Assembly (NCBI GenBank): GCA_004794655.1
Contig: SMMW01000638.1
Coordinates: 124,001-188,000 of the forward strand
Direction: 5' to 3'
Length of the DNA: 64,000 bases
Source: Marisa cornuarietis
Lineage: Eukaryota; Mollusca; Gastropoda; Architaenioglossa; Ampullariidae
Shown: positions 1 to 10,559 of the stretch, piece after piece
How the letters are laid out: every line of letters begins with the position of its first letter
How positions within the stretch are numbered: the stretch's first letter is position 1
Translations under genes and position numbers: made by a program
The notes under the pieces: model-generated
Seen by the model: only the letters and a program-made list of their open reading frames with translations
What the model was told of the DNA's origin: nothing
The model's database searches: none

Positions 1-193
1 AAATGAAGACAGAAATCTGTGATTTTAAAATGTTTTTGTTGAATGTGAACGGAAAGCGGTGGCGGATGGCGAGTGTTTTGCATGGGAGCGCGAGGGTGTG
101 TGCGAGGGCGTGAGTGTGAGCGTCTCGTGACGGCGGCTTTTTCTTTGATGGGGCGCCATCATTGAGGGACTCCACTCCTATCAATGTTGATGC

Positions 194-950
194 CTAAAAG
201 GGAGAGAGAGGACAGAGTTGTTTGTTCTGCGAGCGTGTCCTTGAATATGATGGGAGTAATCCCTGAGCGTTGGTCTTCCAGCACTCTGACTCATATATGA
301 GGACACTGAGGGCGTTGCTCTTAAAAATCCTGATCTTTGTGTGGCTGCTGAGGCCAGTGGATCTCCAGATGGGCTTAAGCATTACAAAAGCTTGCTTGGC
401 TTTGCTGATCCTGGTGTTGACCTCCTGTTCACAGTCACCATCTGCTGTCACTTTGCTGCCTAGGTACACAAATTCTTTTACGTCCACTAGTGGACTCCCG
501 CTGATTGTGAGAGGGTTATTGTTTGTCATGTTGTTCCTAAGGACTTGCGTTTTTTTTAGTGTTGACTTAAGTCCTATCCTGCTGGCAGTCTTACTAAGGT
601 TTTTGGTCTTATCTTGAAGGTCTTGGTGCCTATGGGATAGCAGTCCTAGGTCGTGGGCATAGTCTAGATCCTCCAAGACTGTGGTAAGAGTCCCCTGTAG
701 GCCCTGTCGACTTCCCTGTGTGACTCGACGCATGAGCCAATCAATGGCCAGTGTCAACAGTATTGGTGCCAGGATGCACCCCTGTGTCCACTCTAAAGAG
801 TTCAGTCAGCTGATTGTTGTGGATGACCTGTTATTCAAAATTTTCGTATAAGGACTTGAAGATGTTAACCAGTTTCCTTGGGATGCCATAGTGACGTAGA
901 ATCAATCTTCCATGCAGAGGCACAGTGTAGGCTGTCGAATGCCTTCTCTG
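194..950 (-). pseudogene. RTE-like LINE reverse transcriptase fragment, decayed
   Basis: The minus strand encodes part of a non-LTR retrotransposon reverse transcriptase. From about 757 down to 270 one frame reads through the palm and thumb: LEDLDYAHDLGLLSHRHQDL, then VKEFVYLGSKVTADGDCEQE, then ISKAKQAFVMLKPIWRSTGL and TKIRIFKSNALSVLIYESE. This is the usual order in RTE-type elements of invertebrates. The catalytic YADD box reads YAHD, so the second-position aspartate is lost. Upstream (757-950) other frames still give recognisable RT pieces (a CILAPILLTLAIDW stretch), which means frameshifts. The 5' end stops at an AAT microsatellite, and the C-terminus leaves frame near 270. The element is dead; its exact clade is inferred from pattern memory. 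Confidence 0.8.
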
Positions 951-1015
<65 letters not shown>

Positions 1016-1026
1016 TGATGATGATA
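951..1026. repeat. AAT/ATG microsatellite
   Basis: About twenty AAT units are followed by a few ATG units. The tract separates the RT fragment from a dispersed repeat that has the same AAT-plus-repeat layout near 62.3 kb. Confidence 0.95.
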
Positions 1027-1180
1027 AAGATTTGTATAGCGCATGTTCACACTCATAGAAAGCATGCTGTTAGCGCTTAACGAGGAAGAGACGTGGACTA
1101 AATGGATAGAAGACTAGGGAGGGAAGAATAAACGACAGTACTGACGACAAACAGAAAACAAAGATAGAAAACACAAAAAG
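1027..1180 (+). repeat. Dispersed repeat R3, copy 1 (AAT-anchored)
   Basis: The stretch starting with TATAGCGCA and running through AGCGCTTAA, GGAAGAGAC and AATAAACGACAGTACTGACG is nearly identical to 62311-62455 in the same orientation. A shorter diverged piece lies at 47820-47900. All three follow an AAT repeat. The family is not identified; it may be the 3' tail of a SINE or other non-autonomous element. Confidence 0.8.
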
Positions 1181-2029
1181 GCACCAAGTAACAAGAAGAG
1201 AGAAAGTAGTGATTCTGTAGAGAAAGATGGGTAGAAAATGGTAGATAGTTTGCTGGTCACTTCAAGTGCGCCCTGTAATAATGTTTTTCCTGTACTACAT
1301 GAACTGAGAAACTCGCGGGGTGAAGTCAACCTACAAACAGAGGAAAGGTGTCCAGCTAACGTCATTCTATGAAAATGATCTTTTTCCCTAACACTTTTCA
1401 TCACTTAAAAAAAACGAAACAGCAGGCCATGTTTGATCCCCACTCCGTGACTGGCCCTTCCCCACCCACCAACACCGCCCCAAACTCCCGCCCTTCCCCG
1501 CCACTCTGCCGACCCCTCTCCGCCCTCTACTCCCTACTCTGTGTAAGTTTCAGGTTGTATATTTTAAATTAGGGAATAGTACTATAGTGTACTGAAATTT
1601 TTTTTAGATGTTTGAAGGCGTGTGCCTTTCCGTCTAGGTTTTTTTTAAATTGTATTTTATCTCCTGTGTTTGGCCTATGCGTACCCGCTAGTCTAACTTC
1701 ACGAGGAGCGGCGACAACGACTGTGTGTCGTGTTTGTGACGGCGGAAACTTCAGACGTGGACTTGTTACCTGAAGGTTTAGTCAAAGACTTCTTTTTGCG
1801 GAGGGGGAGGGGTGCGTACAGTCATATGTTTGTTGAATAGGTAAGTCACTATTCGTTTTTTTTCTCCTGCTATTCTTTTTTTCAAAGTCAGATTTGCCTG
1901 TTGTTTGAATGTTGTGTGTATCTGCACAGACGCTGTGACAATAAGTGAAGAGAGAAAACGATGGCAGTGAAGGTTTGTGTAGCTGGTAACCACGTGAGGC
2001 TGTTCACACATGCGGACAACAGGTCGGTG
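1181..2029. other. Spacer, nothing recognised
   Basis: This stretch is AT-rich with a C-rich patch near 1440-1530. No open reading frame resembles a known protein and no clear repeat was seen. Confidence 0.5.
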
Positions 2030-2265
2030 TGTGTGTAACGTTTGGCGGCTCAATCTCCATGTTTTTTTATTATTTGTTCAAATTGAACGTAGAACAGCGG
2101 CACGTTCTTGGGAAGCCACGTGACCGTCTGACGCAAATCTACATTTTTACATCACACCATGACGTATTAAACAATTTGTGACTCCTTTTATATATAAAAA
2201 AAGACTTTTAGGTGAGCAAGTCACGTGGTGTGGTGTATCTGCCCGACACGGTCTAATTAAGGAGA
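2030..2265 (+). repeat. Dispersed repeat R1, copy 1
   Basis: This block matches the reverse complement of about 44045-44275. Shared landmarks in order are GTAACGTTTGGCG-like, GAACGTAGAACAGCGGCACG, TTCTTGGGAAGCCACGTGAC, CATTTTTAC, TCACACCATGACG, GAGCAAGTCACGTGGT, CGACACGGTCT and GAGAATC. The two copies differ by scattered substitutions and small indels. It is an interspersed element of unknown class. Confidence 0.85.
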
Positions 2266-2340
2266 GAATCGACGCCTTTTTGTTGTTGTTGTTGCTGTCT
2301 TTGAAAGGGAAAGTGCTTCTACCGAAAGGCGATTTCGCAC

Positions 2341-2415
2341 TGTGGAGGGGGGGGGGGCAAGGGGGGAGCAGAGGGGGAAGCTGGAGGTGGTGGTGGTAAG
2401 GAAGGGAAGGGACCG
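2341..2415. repeat. G-rich purine tract
   Basis: The plus strand has several runs of three to nine G within 75 bases, followed by GGTGGTGGTGG. It could form a G-quadruplex. It lies between repeat R1 and the 3' end of the LINE. Confidence 0.7.
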
Positions 2416-2744
2416 GGAGAAGTGTTGTCGTTCTCTTTCGCGCAGGTGTTGTTTACTGGTGTTGGTGCCCTCTGCCATCTGTAGTGCCGTGCTCTTATGT
2501 CCTGTAGGCCTGCCAAGCCCGCAGAGGTGGCGTACTCTCCAGGTTGCCGGATCTCTGAGGTTGCCCTATTTCTATATCCTAGACTTAGTTTGAGGACTTA
2601 TTCAAGTTGTTTTTATACTGATTTGAAGAATAATGTTATGCTAGCAAGCTCATTTGTTCAGATATATCCTAATCTATGGGTTATTGTTTCAGTTATCAGA
2701 GTTTCCCAGGGGGAGGAGCTATTTAGTCATACCCTTTTATCTGT

Positions 2745-4184
2745 TTATATGAGCTTAGCATGAGGGTGGCTTGTCACCATTGTTACTACTAATGACAGTA
2801 TAGTATGCCACTGCTCTTTTGGTGGGTTAAGACAGTTGTTAATGTTCAGTGCCAGCCTATGTTTATTTAAGACCTGTCTTAATTCTTCTCTTTCTTCTTT
2901 GTTTTCATGACACTCCAAAAGCACATGTGGGGTGCTAAGCCTGTCCCCACATATGCATGTTATAGGGTCTTTGTATTTAATTAAATATTCTCCACTTAGC
3001 CTCATTCTAGTTATCTTAGACTGGCGGGGCCTACTTGAATTAAAAAAAAGTAGCGTATTACTGGGTTGGTCATCTACCAGTCTCCTAGTTCCTTTACCTT
3101 CAGTTTTATATTTCTCCTGCCATCTTGTTTGTATTGCTGGTTTTATGGCTATTCTTTTCTCAGTTGGTGAAATAGAGATGTTTAGGGTGGTGCCTTTAGG
3201 ACTGCTACTCTGCTTTACAGCCAGTTTCGCTAGTTTGTCAGCTTTCTCGTTTCCTTTAATCCCAATATGGGAGGGGACCCAAAGGAACCTGACGTCTCCG
3301 TTTTCCTTGTTAATTTTATTTATGAGAGACAGTATCTCATATACAATGTCTATTCTGTTGGATGATTGGTTTTTAAGTGCCTGGAGTGCTGACAGGGAGT
3401 CCGATAGTATAAGGAATTGTCGTTGTTCAGTGTCTCTCAGCTTGAGTTGTGTCGTCTCAAGAGCTGTCTGTATAGCAGTCATCTCGGCTGTGAAGATTGA
3501 CGTGTGGGTTGGGAGTTTGATTGAAAGGGTCAAGTTGTCAGGAGAATAGATTCCCAGCCCGGTTATTTGCGCTTCAGGGTCGTGGGAGCCATCCGTATAT
3601 ATTTGTGTATAGTCCTTGTAGGTGGTGCTCAGTTTGAGTTTGATCTCTGAGGTGATTTGGTAATGGTGGCTTTCTTTGTTGTATTTGGTGAGGTCAGTGT
3701 CTATTTGTGGTCGTGGAAGTGTCCAAGGTGGAGTTTGCATGTTGGTGTGTGGGTAGGGTGCTGTAATTGCCGTTTCTGCTCCTTTTGTGTTTTCTATATG
3801 TTGGGTGTGTTGTTGAATAGTGGGTTGTGGGGTGGGGCGGCCCGTTCTGTGTCTGTGGGGTTGTATGTGGATCTGTCGGACTGGGTGGTCGGTAGGGAGA
3901 CACTGCGTCTTATAGTAGTAGTTGGCTGTCCTCTCCTTGATAATCAGGTCTATTGGTTTTTGTCCCGTCTCTGCCAATACCGACAGGTTTGGAGTGTGCG
4001 AAGGTACACCCAACACTACTTTTAATGCTCCGGCCTGGACTGACTGGAGTTTAGCTATGTGGTTTGACCTCAGGTGAACTAGGAGTGGGGCTGCATAAAG
4101 CAGCTTTGACATTACATGGGCTTGGTATAGGTTAAGAAGGGATTTTGGGTGGGTGCCCCAGTTGTTACCACTTACTACTCTCAT
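2745..4184 (-). pseudogene. LINE ORF2, C-terminal part: thumb, RNase H and CCHC
   Basis: This stretch continues in the same frame as the RT segment, separated only by a TGA. The first ~90 residues are the RT thumb/connection (LYQAHVMSKLLYAAPLLVHL). An RNase H domain follows with all expected acidic residues: D198 in IYTDGS, E234 in FTAEMTAIQ, D262 in ILSDSLSAL and D316 in GNEKADKLAKLA, with H306 in LWVPSHIG. Near the end CIC...H....C makes a CCHC cluster as in other LINE ORF2 proteins. The 5' edge given is the first internal Met after the stop and not a natural start. In the intact element this domain would degrade the RNA strand during target-primed reverse transcription. Confidence 0.9.
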
Positions 4185-4262
4185 TAGATTAATTCCCTTT
4201 TTGGCAGCTTTCGTTATTTTATCTACATAGGGGGACCAGTTTGTTTTATCCGAGAAAATTAC

Positions 4263-6092
4263 TCAAAAGAATTGTACCTGGGAGCTATAGTTAATGGTTG
4301 TTTGGTTTAGTTTTAGTTTGGGATATTCCATCTTCTGGTTTGGTTTTTTAAATATTATCGCCTGGGTTTTGGGGGCTGATAATTTAAAGCCATTATATTT
4401 TAACCAGTTTGCTACTTCATGGAGGTCCTCTTGGATCTTGTCAATTCCTATGATTTTAGGTATCTCGGGGTTGTTTGTTTTACGTATTTCTACTTTTCCT
4501 AGGAGGGAGGTGTCGTCTGCAAACTGTTTGACTTTTACGTGCTTTACACATTTGGGGAGGTCTGCGATCATTATGTTAAACAATAATGGACTGAGGACGC
4601 TCCCCTGGGGTACTCCATTATCAAGCAGCACCTCTTTAGACGTCTGGTTTTCCACTCTTATTGCTATTTTCCTGTTTGACAGGAAGGATCGAACTAACTG
4701 GACGATTTTGTTTGGAGTGCCTATGCGGTAGAGTTTCTGGAGCAGACCTTCATGCCAGAGCATGTCGTAGGCTTTCTCAATGTCCAAGAACACTCCACAC
4801 AGGTTCACTCTTTTTTCGGTATGAGCGTTAATTATTTCCTGCTGTAAGGCTGTTATATGATCCATCGTACTACGTTTTTCCCTAAACTCACTCTGTTCTG
4901 GGGGTAGAATGTTGTTTACTTCGCAGTAGTAGTTTAATCTGCATTTGATTATTGTTTCAAACGTCTTGCCTAACTGCGAGGTGAGCGCTATTGGTCTGTA
5001 GCTAGCAGGGGATGTCTTTTCCTTACCTGGTTTGGGGATTGGGACCACTGTAGCCATTTTCCACATGCTGGGGAGTGAGCTTTTATCGAGAATTTCATTA
5101 AAAAGCTCTAAAATATGAAGTTTAGTTTTATGATGACATTTTTGCAGCATTTCGTATGTGATGAGGTCTGGGCCTGGAGCTGATCCCGGCCGTTTAGGTG
5201 TTAGGGCCTGCTCAAGCTCTTCCTGAGTTATTTTTTCTGTTAATTTAAAAGGGTCCTGTTGGTTTAAAGGGGGTAGAAAGTCTCGTTCGGCCTGTTCCCT
5301 ATGTAATTTGAAGTCCGGGTCTAGATTATAGTCTGCGCTAGCATCTTGGAATTGTTGTGCTAAGAGGTTAGCTTTTTCTTGGTTTGTTTCATACTTTAAA
5401 CCATCTTTCAACAAGGTTGGCATTGTGGACCTGGGGCCCTGATTAAGATATTTTACCCTTTTCCAGCTGTCATTTAGGTTTGAATTTAAATCTAGAGATT
5501 CTGTAAACCTATGCCAGTCATCTTTTTTAGCTTGTAGGATAATGTTTTTTGCTAAGGACCGTGACTTTTTGTATTCTAGTCTGTTTTCGATAGTTTTATT
5601 TTTCTTCCATATCTTTAGTTTATATTTTCTATTTCTAATTACCTTTTCACAGTCTTTATTCCACCATGCTTGGCCAGCATATTTATACTTGCTACCGTTG
5701 CCGTTTGGTGTTGCCGATTGGATAGCTTTCATGATACTGTTTGTCAGTTTGGCTGTCTTCGTATCTATGTCATCATCAGTGAGCCATACCTCACTCAGTA
5801 ATGTTAGTGACTGGTATAGGTTCCAGTTAGTTTTTTTAGTATTAATTCTGAAGGTTTGGGGGTTTGGGTGATTTAGTTTGGTTTCTGGCATGGCAATCAT
5901 GATTGGGAAGTGGTCACTCCCTAGGGTGTCTTCTTCATAAACTTCCCATTTCAAGATATTTGCTAGTTCTGGGGTACATATTGAGAGGTCTATGGCTGAG
6001 GTTGAGTCTGTATCGCCTTGGCAATAAACATGAGTGGGCTGACCATTATTTAATAAACACATATTCGAATTATCCATTGCTTCTTCTAACAT
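4263..6092 (-). pseudogene. LINE ORF2, endonuclease end and reverse transcriptase
   Basis: A 609-residue open stretch. Residues 59-63 (SDHFP) are the terminal histidine motif of the endonuclease. The RT follows: RPGSAPGPDLITYEML (301-316), ASYRPIALTS (363-372), GVFLDIEKAYD with catalytic D437, GVPQGSVLSPLLF (493-505) and QFADDTSLL with the catalytic Asp pair at 526-527. The catalytic core looks intact. The stretch ends at TGA 4263-4265, after which the same frame continues with the expected sequence, so this is a point nonsense change. At the upstream end it overlaps the endonuclease segment in another frame because of the frameshift near 6140. Confidence 0.92.
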
Positions 6093-6571
6093 TTTGCCTC
6101 CTTTGTCTGCTTTTGGTTTATCCCTATCCCAGAGTGGGTTTTAGCATTGAAGTCCCCTAGGATTAGAATGGCTGATAGGAAAACATTTGTTAGATCATCT
6201 ACTGTGATTTTGCTGTATTTGTACATGTTAGGGATGTATATGTTGGCTATTTTTAATTTTTTACCTGATGGTAAAGTGATTTCGGCTATGATTATCTCTA
6301 GTTCGGGGTTTAGTTGGTGGTTTACTTCTGTGACTGTTAATTCGGTTTTAACATAGATAGCTACTCCTCCTCCTGTGAGTGGTTTAGGTCTCGACTTGTA
6401 TATAGGGGGGAATTTATAGCCTGGAATTGGAATTGGTTCTCGGGTGAAGTTTACTTCCTGTAGGGCTATTACGTCTGGCAAACTATTTTTAATGAAGTTT
6501 AATAGCTCGTGTTTGTTACTATTTAGTGTCCTGCAGTTCCACTGCATAAACTTCACCTGTTTGTTATCCAT
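6086..6571 (-). pseudogene. LINE ORF2 start: apurinic-type endonuclease
   Basis: This is the start of ORF2, with ATG at 6569-6571 only one base after the ORF1 stop. It shows the endonuclease motifs QWNCRTLNSNK (10-20), IALQEVNF with metal-binding E39, GGGVAIYVK (67-75) and ILGDFNAK (137-144). After FNAK the frame is lost: a run of four T (plus strand, about 6139-6142) appears one base short of the expected run, and the downstream frame picks up normal endonuclease sequence. The domain nicks the target DNA in this class of element. Frameshifted here, so this copy should not be active. Confidence 0.9.
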
Positions 6572-6572
6572 T

Positions 6573-6998
6573 TTAATGTAGTAGTAAGTTCATCAGTCCT
6601 GACAGGGTTTGAAGCATAGTTATTAACACTGGCATTTCTTTTTCTTTTAGGTCTTCATTTCTTATAATCTTGCTGCTATATTCATTTATTTTCCCCATTA
6701 ATGACATGACAACTGCGGAAAGATTGTCACAGGTCTCTGTGTTTTTTGTCGGGTCTGTTGTCGTTGGTGGGTGACTGTCTTGATCGGTGTTCATTGTTTT
6801 TTCCGTTATTGTCTGGTTTTCTATGTTGTGGTCATTTACTAGCTCTGACGCGGCTTCTTTTATGGTCTGTGAGGCTGGGACAGGGTTTTCTGACCGGGAA
6901 GCTGTCTGAGGGGCCGGTGGAGGTGGGGTTTGTTGTTCTTTGAGGGGCTCCCTAGTGGGTGCTGTGTCCTTTCTGGACCGACGCCTACTACACCACAA
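6573..6998 (-). CDS. LINE ORF1, C-terminal part
   Basis: A 141-residue open stretch ending one base before the ORF2 ATG. It is rich in Pro, Thr, Ser and charged residues (basic start CSRRRSRKD, then a PPPPAPQ run) and ends with a leucine-rich, likely helical segment. No CCHC zinc knuckle is visible, although ORF1 of I-type elements usually carries them, so the N-terminal part is probably missing or out of frame upstream of 7000. Placement next to ORF2 on the same strand is the main reason for calling it ORF1; the sequence alone is not diagnostic. Confidence 0.6.
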   Translation of the reverse strand: MWCSRRRSRKDTAPTREPLKEQQTPPPPAPQTASRSENPVPASQTIKEAASELVNDHNIENQTITEKTMNTDQDSHPPTTTDPTKNTETCDNLSAVVMSLMGKINEYSSKIIRNEDLKEKEMPVLITMLQTLSGLMNLLLH

Positions 6999-6999
6999 G

Positions 7000-7960
7000 G
7001 TAAATAAATGATTTTGGTCGACGTGGATCCCACGTTGCTATAGTGTCGCCTGGTGATCACCATGGTTACTCAGGTGCTAAGGCCTAATTGGTCTCCACCA
7101 TGAAGTTCCGTCTAGTGACGCCAGTTACTACGCGATCACAAGGAGGGTGGCATCACACAACACATCGCCCTGTTCGTAAAAGGATGAATACATGAGGGAG
7201 GAAACTACTGGAACCTTTAGCACGGGGGTGGGGGGTGGGGGGACGCGAAGGCCGTCATTTTCTCATATCTCATATCAGTATTAGTGGCTAAGGGGGGCGC
7301 GTGGAACTACCTTTTTTCGTCTGGAGGGTGGGGGGCATCACAAGTAAAAGGTTGAGAACCGTTGCCATAGGAGTTGTTCCACTTTGGATTTCTTCCCTTT
7401 AACAGCTATAAAAGTCAACCAATCGCGTATTTCGTTTGATCCAAAAGTCAGCTATGCTTTACTTGATCAAGCGCCATATTGAAGTCGGTTGACGGTTACT
7501 CAATTTGACATGGATTTGTACTCAACCGATTTGTAACAGCCGAAAATAAGAACAAAACGTTAAGTAATATGTAAAGTCTTATGTGTATTCTAATAAAATA
7601 TGTTTGTTTAGCACCTTATGTTTGGATATTTTTTGTGTTAATTTCAGACTTTGTGCTTTCTTCCCGATCTATGAGTTACTGTCCCGTAGAGCTTCAATCT
7701 TTCATTTGATTTTAGAACAAGAAAACAAAACCCATAGTTCTTAAAATTCACACCACATAAACGTTTTTAAAATGGCCATTAAAATGTCTATGACATATAG
7801 CTGTCTATAGTGAGCTCCTGTGTGTTGGACACTAACTTACCTGACCGTACCGTTCGTGAACAAAAACCCGACCGTCAGCACGACAAAGTAGACAGGTGAC
7901 ATTGCCGGGGAGACCCTAACTTTCTATCAGCTATTAGACAAGTTCTTTGTTTCTTTTTCA
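7000..7960. other. Spacer, nothing recognised
   Basis: It holds a perfect 12-base palindrome, TGGTGATCACCA, near 7050, and a G-rich patch near 7204-7245. I see no gene. Part of the first 150 bases may belong to the 5' region of the LINE. Confidence 0.45.
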
Positions 7961-7961
7961 T

Positions 7962-8125
7962 TTCATTTCTTTATTTCTTTTAAACATTAAATGTCGAATT
8001 GTTGGCCGGGCCTTGTTGTGTGAAAAAGGAAGAAGAGTGTCGTGAGTGTAGCTACATGTAGATGTACATACACACTCCCAAACATTTATAAGTGCACTCT
8101 TCACCCAAACTGTTACAGTCAGACG
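7962..8125 (+). repeat. Dispersed repeat R2, copy 1
   Basis: Shares in order AACATTAAATGT, GTGAAAAAGGAAGAAGAGTG, CGTAGCTACATGTAGATG-like and CACTTCACCCAAA..GTTACA with 43425-43605, same orientation. The second copy has gained a CA microsatellite in the middle. Class unknown. Confidence 0.8.
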
Positions 8126-8469
8126 TAAGCGATAACATGTTATCACGACACACTGGTTATCGTTTGTAGTGAAGGGGAGATTTTGCCAACCATGTCTCTC
8201 TCTCTCTCTCTCTTTCAAAAACTGACACTGACAAACACACGCGCGCACGTGCTCTGTCTGGAATACCCTCTGATGTCGATGTCAGACGTGTAATAGATTC
8301 TTTTAATTTGAAGCCAACAAATGGACGGAGAAACATAAAAATCAAATGTCCTGAAGCCAAGAAGCGTAAGCCAAAGAAAGCAAAAATATGACATGATAAA
8401 AATAAATTTCTACCCGGTTAGTATCTCAGTTAGTCGATGCCATGCAACGCAACGTTCCAAGTCAAGAAA

Positions 8470-8550
8470 AGAGTAAATGGAGAGATTTGAACCGTGTGGC
8501 CGAGATTCTGTTAGACACTTTACATGCCCTCCACAGTCGTCAGTGTCGCA
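8470..8550 (-). repeat. Possible degenerate tRNA-derived SINE head
   Basis: On the minus strand CACGGTTCAAATCTCTCC fits a pol III B box, and a weak A-box-like stretch lies about 30 bases upstream. A comparable signal sits at 43780-43890, again downstream of an R2 copy. The match is weak. Confidence 0.3.
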
Positions 8551-8647
8551 ATAGGAGTGAAACCTTAATTAAACTTACCGCATGTCGGCACCTACCTCGC
8601 GCGCTAACGGGTACCCAAGGGTACACGTGTACACTAGTAGTCTCGTT

Positions 8648-8686
8648 CTCTCTCTCTCACACACACACGCACGCACGCACGCACTG
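8648..8686. repeat. CT/CA/CG microsatellite
   Basis: CT repeats run into CA and GCAC repeats. A separate CT run lies at 8191-8214. Confidence 0.85.
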
Positions 8687-9090
8687 ACAAAAAATATAAT
8701 AATCATAAAATCTCACTCCTACACGTGCATGTCGTGTTTATTGACATCACTACAGCCTCATACGTAGTGGCAGTCAATGTGTGCGCCTGTGTGCTTTATT
8801 CCCACAGTCGAGCCGCTGGGTCAACGGACATAACGGACATCCCTGTGATACAACCCGCGGTTGTTACAGTGTTACACTCAGCTCGGAGTTTACTGACATA
8901 GTCACTCAGTATGTCTGGAGTACAGCTTACATACCATCAAGGTTGACCAGGTACCTAGTCATCCAGAACAGCATGGACGACATTTCACACAAGTAACCGC
9001 ATCAGGATTATTCGCTAACTTACAATCTGAGGGCATGTCAACAAGTAAACATAAGCATAAAGATAACTTCTGTAACTTCCTCAGTGTGCG

Positions 9091-9145
<55 letters not shown>

Positions 9146-9160
9146 ATACGTGTGTGTGTT
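9091..9160. repeat. TA/TG microsatellite
   Basis: A short TA run is followed by about 20 TG units. Apparent reading frames of poly Thr-His or Cys-Val here are artefacts of the repeat. Confidence 0.95.
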
Positions 9161-9888
9161 TGGCACATCTGTGTCTATTTGAAGATACATATACGACGCA
9201 AGCAACGAACAATCATTATTATTTATAATGTGCAAGAGAATGATTATACTTCTCCAGGAGGAAAGCTTGTTGGAGGCTGTGCTAATCGAAAACTCACTTT
9301 CAAGAGGAGCTGAGATAAGATGTTGTGTGGGTAACCCTAGTGTTTGCTTGTGCCACAAACTGTATTCTACCTCGGAATAAAATAATTCATCTGCAAATTC
9401 TGAAGGAACATTTAATGTTGTTATAAACATTGAAATACAAAAAAAGGGAACAATCTTTAAAAATCGTATTGTTTGGTAAAAAGAAAAATTAAACACTACG
9501 ATAAATACGCAGCTGTGTGTCTGTAGTTGATTGTTTCATACTTTCTGCGTGCAAGTGTGCGCTTGTGTGTGAACATTTTTGTTGCTATGAGTGTGTGTGC
9601 GTGTACATGTGTGGGTATGTGTGAAAACCGTGCACGTGTGTTGTGACCTACCCTTGCTGGGGTAGATAATAGTAATGTTGATATTTTAAAATAAAAGTTA
9701 TTTTTGCGAAATTGTTTTGGGAAGAAGATTGTGTAGGAGAAATGTTTTAAAAGATCGATTGCTGGTAATTTCGCAATGTTCATGCGCTGTGTCAACACGA
9801 GCTGGGAAATATTAAAAGCTACAGGAACAATCTTGCTAGCGACTGCTTATCATGTCTCTCCACTACCTGTCGTTGTCTGGGTACTGAT
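9161..9888. other. Spacer, nothing recognised
   Basis: AT-rich with TG-rich scatter at 9545-9640. No gene or clear repeat seen. Confidence 0.45.
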
Positions 9889-9889
9889 C

Positions 9890-10200
9890 ATATCGTCCAG
9901 CAGTTGTTTTTCTGTCCTCTCGTCTGGATGAGTGCAACTCCCTCTCTGCAGGCTTCTCTGGTGCAGCACCCCGCACCCTTAACGCGTTCAGAACACTGCT
10001 GGCCGTCTGGTGCTCCGGATCCATAATACTGATCACATGACCCTCCTTTACAGAAGTGACTGGCTGCCTGTCACTGACCGTATCACTCACAAACTGGGCT
10101 GTATTTGCTATAAATGTCTTCCACCCTGTGGTCCTGATTCCCTTCCTGCCTCACCCTCCAGACTCCACCTCGACCACTGCGTTGAGCAGGTGAGACAGTC
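9890..10200 (+). pseudogene. CR1/L2-like LINE, C-terminal RT fragment, frameshifted
   Basis: One plus-strand frame reads SRLDECNSLSAGFSGAAPRT, which matches the SRLDYCNSLLAG motif near the end of the RT region in CR1/L2-type LINEs. After a frameshift near 10005 another frame continues with LRIHNTDHMTLLYRSDWLPV and ITHKLGCICYKCLPPC, the following part of the same domain. The usual WNSLP-type end is not recognisable; after about 10200 the sequence is C-rich and out of frame. A dead, 5'-truncated copy, just upstream of receptor gene 1. Confidence 0.75.
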
Positions 10201-10559
10201 TGTACCCCCCCCCCCGCCCTCTTCTCTGTCGGTCTGCCAGCCTCTGCATCTACTGGTCCTACAGCAGGGAAGAGACTACTGTCCACTTGCTGCTCCCTCA
10301 GACTGCTTCACTCTACGGGTTTGATCAGACGCTTGAATAGAATGAATGAGACATCGTCTAGGACAAAACACGGTCCTGCTGGAGTACATAGATTATCTGT
10401 CTTTCTGTAGTGGGTACTCTAGACATTCTCTACAGTCTGGTTACCATGAGGTAATCACTGAATATTGTGTGATCAGAGCGACAGGCATATCGGCGACACA
10501 ATGGACACACTTCATGTGAGACTTTAGGGTTTACATTCAAGACACAACACTTCTTGAAA

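Larger units (their letters stand above)
2745..6998 (-). mobile_element. I/Nimb-type non-LTR retrotransposon (LINE), near full coding length
   Basis: A minus-strand LINE with the order ORF1 (end only), apurinic-type endonuclease, reverse transcriptase, RNase H and a terminal Cys/His cluster. An RNase H domain downstream of the RT is found in the I group of LINEs (I, Nimb, R1 and others), and Nimb/I elements are common in molluscs. I found only two lesions in ORF2: an in-frame TGA at 4263 and a one-base frameshift near 6139-6142. This copy is therefore fairly young. The 3' untranslated part probably runs on to about 2500, but no clear A-rich tail marks its end. The 5' end, somewhere between 7000 and 7070, looks truncated within ORF1. 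Confidence 0.9.

Noticed and set aside
2932..6356. Plus-strand reading frames of 70-205 codons over the LINE
   Set aside because: They are antisense shadows of the minus-strand retrotransposon proteins.
10554..10559. Two-residue extension of gene 1
   Set aside because: It also starts at TTG; the ATG at 10560 is the natural start.
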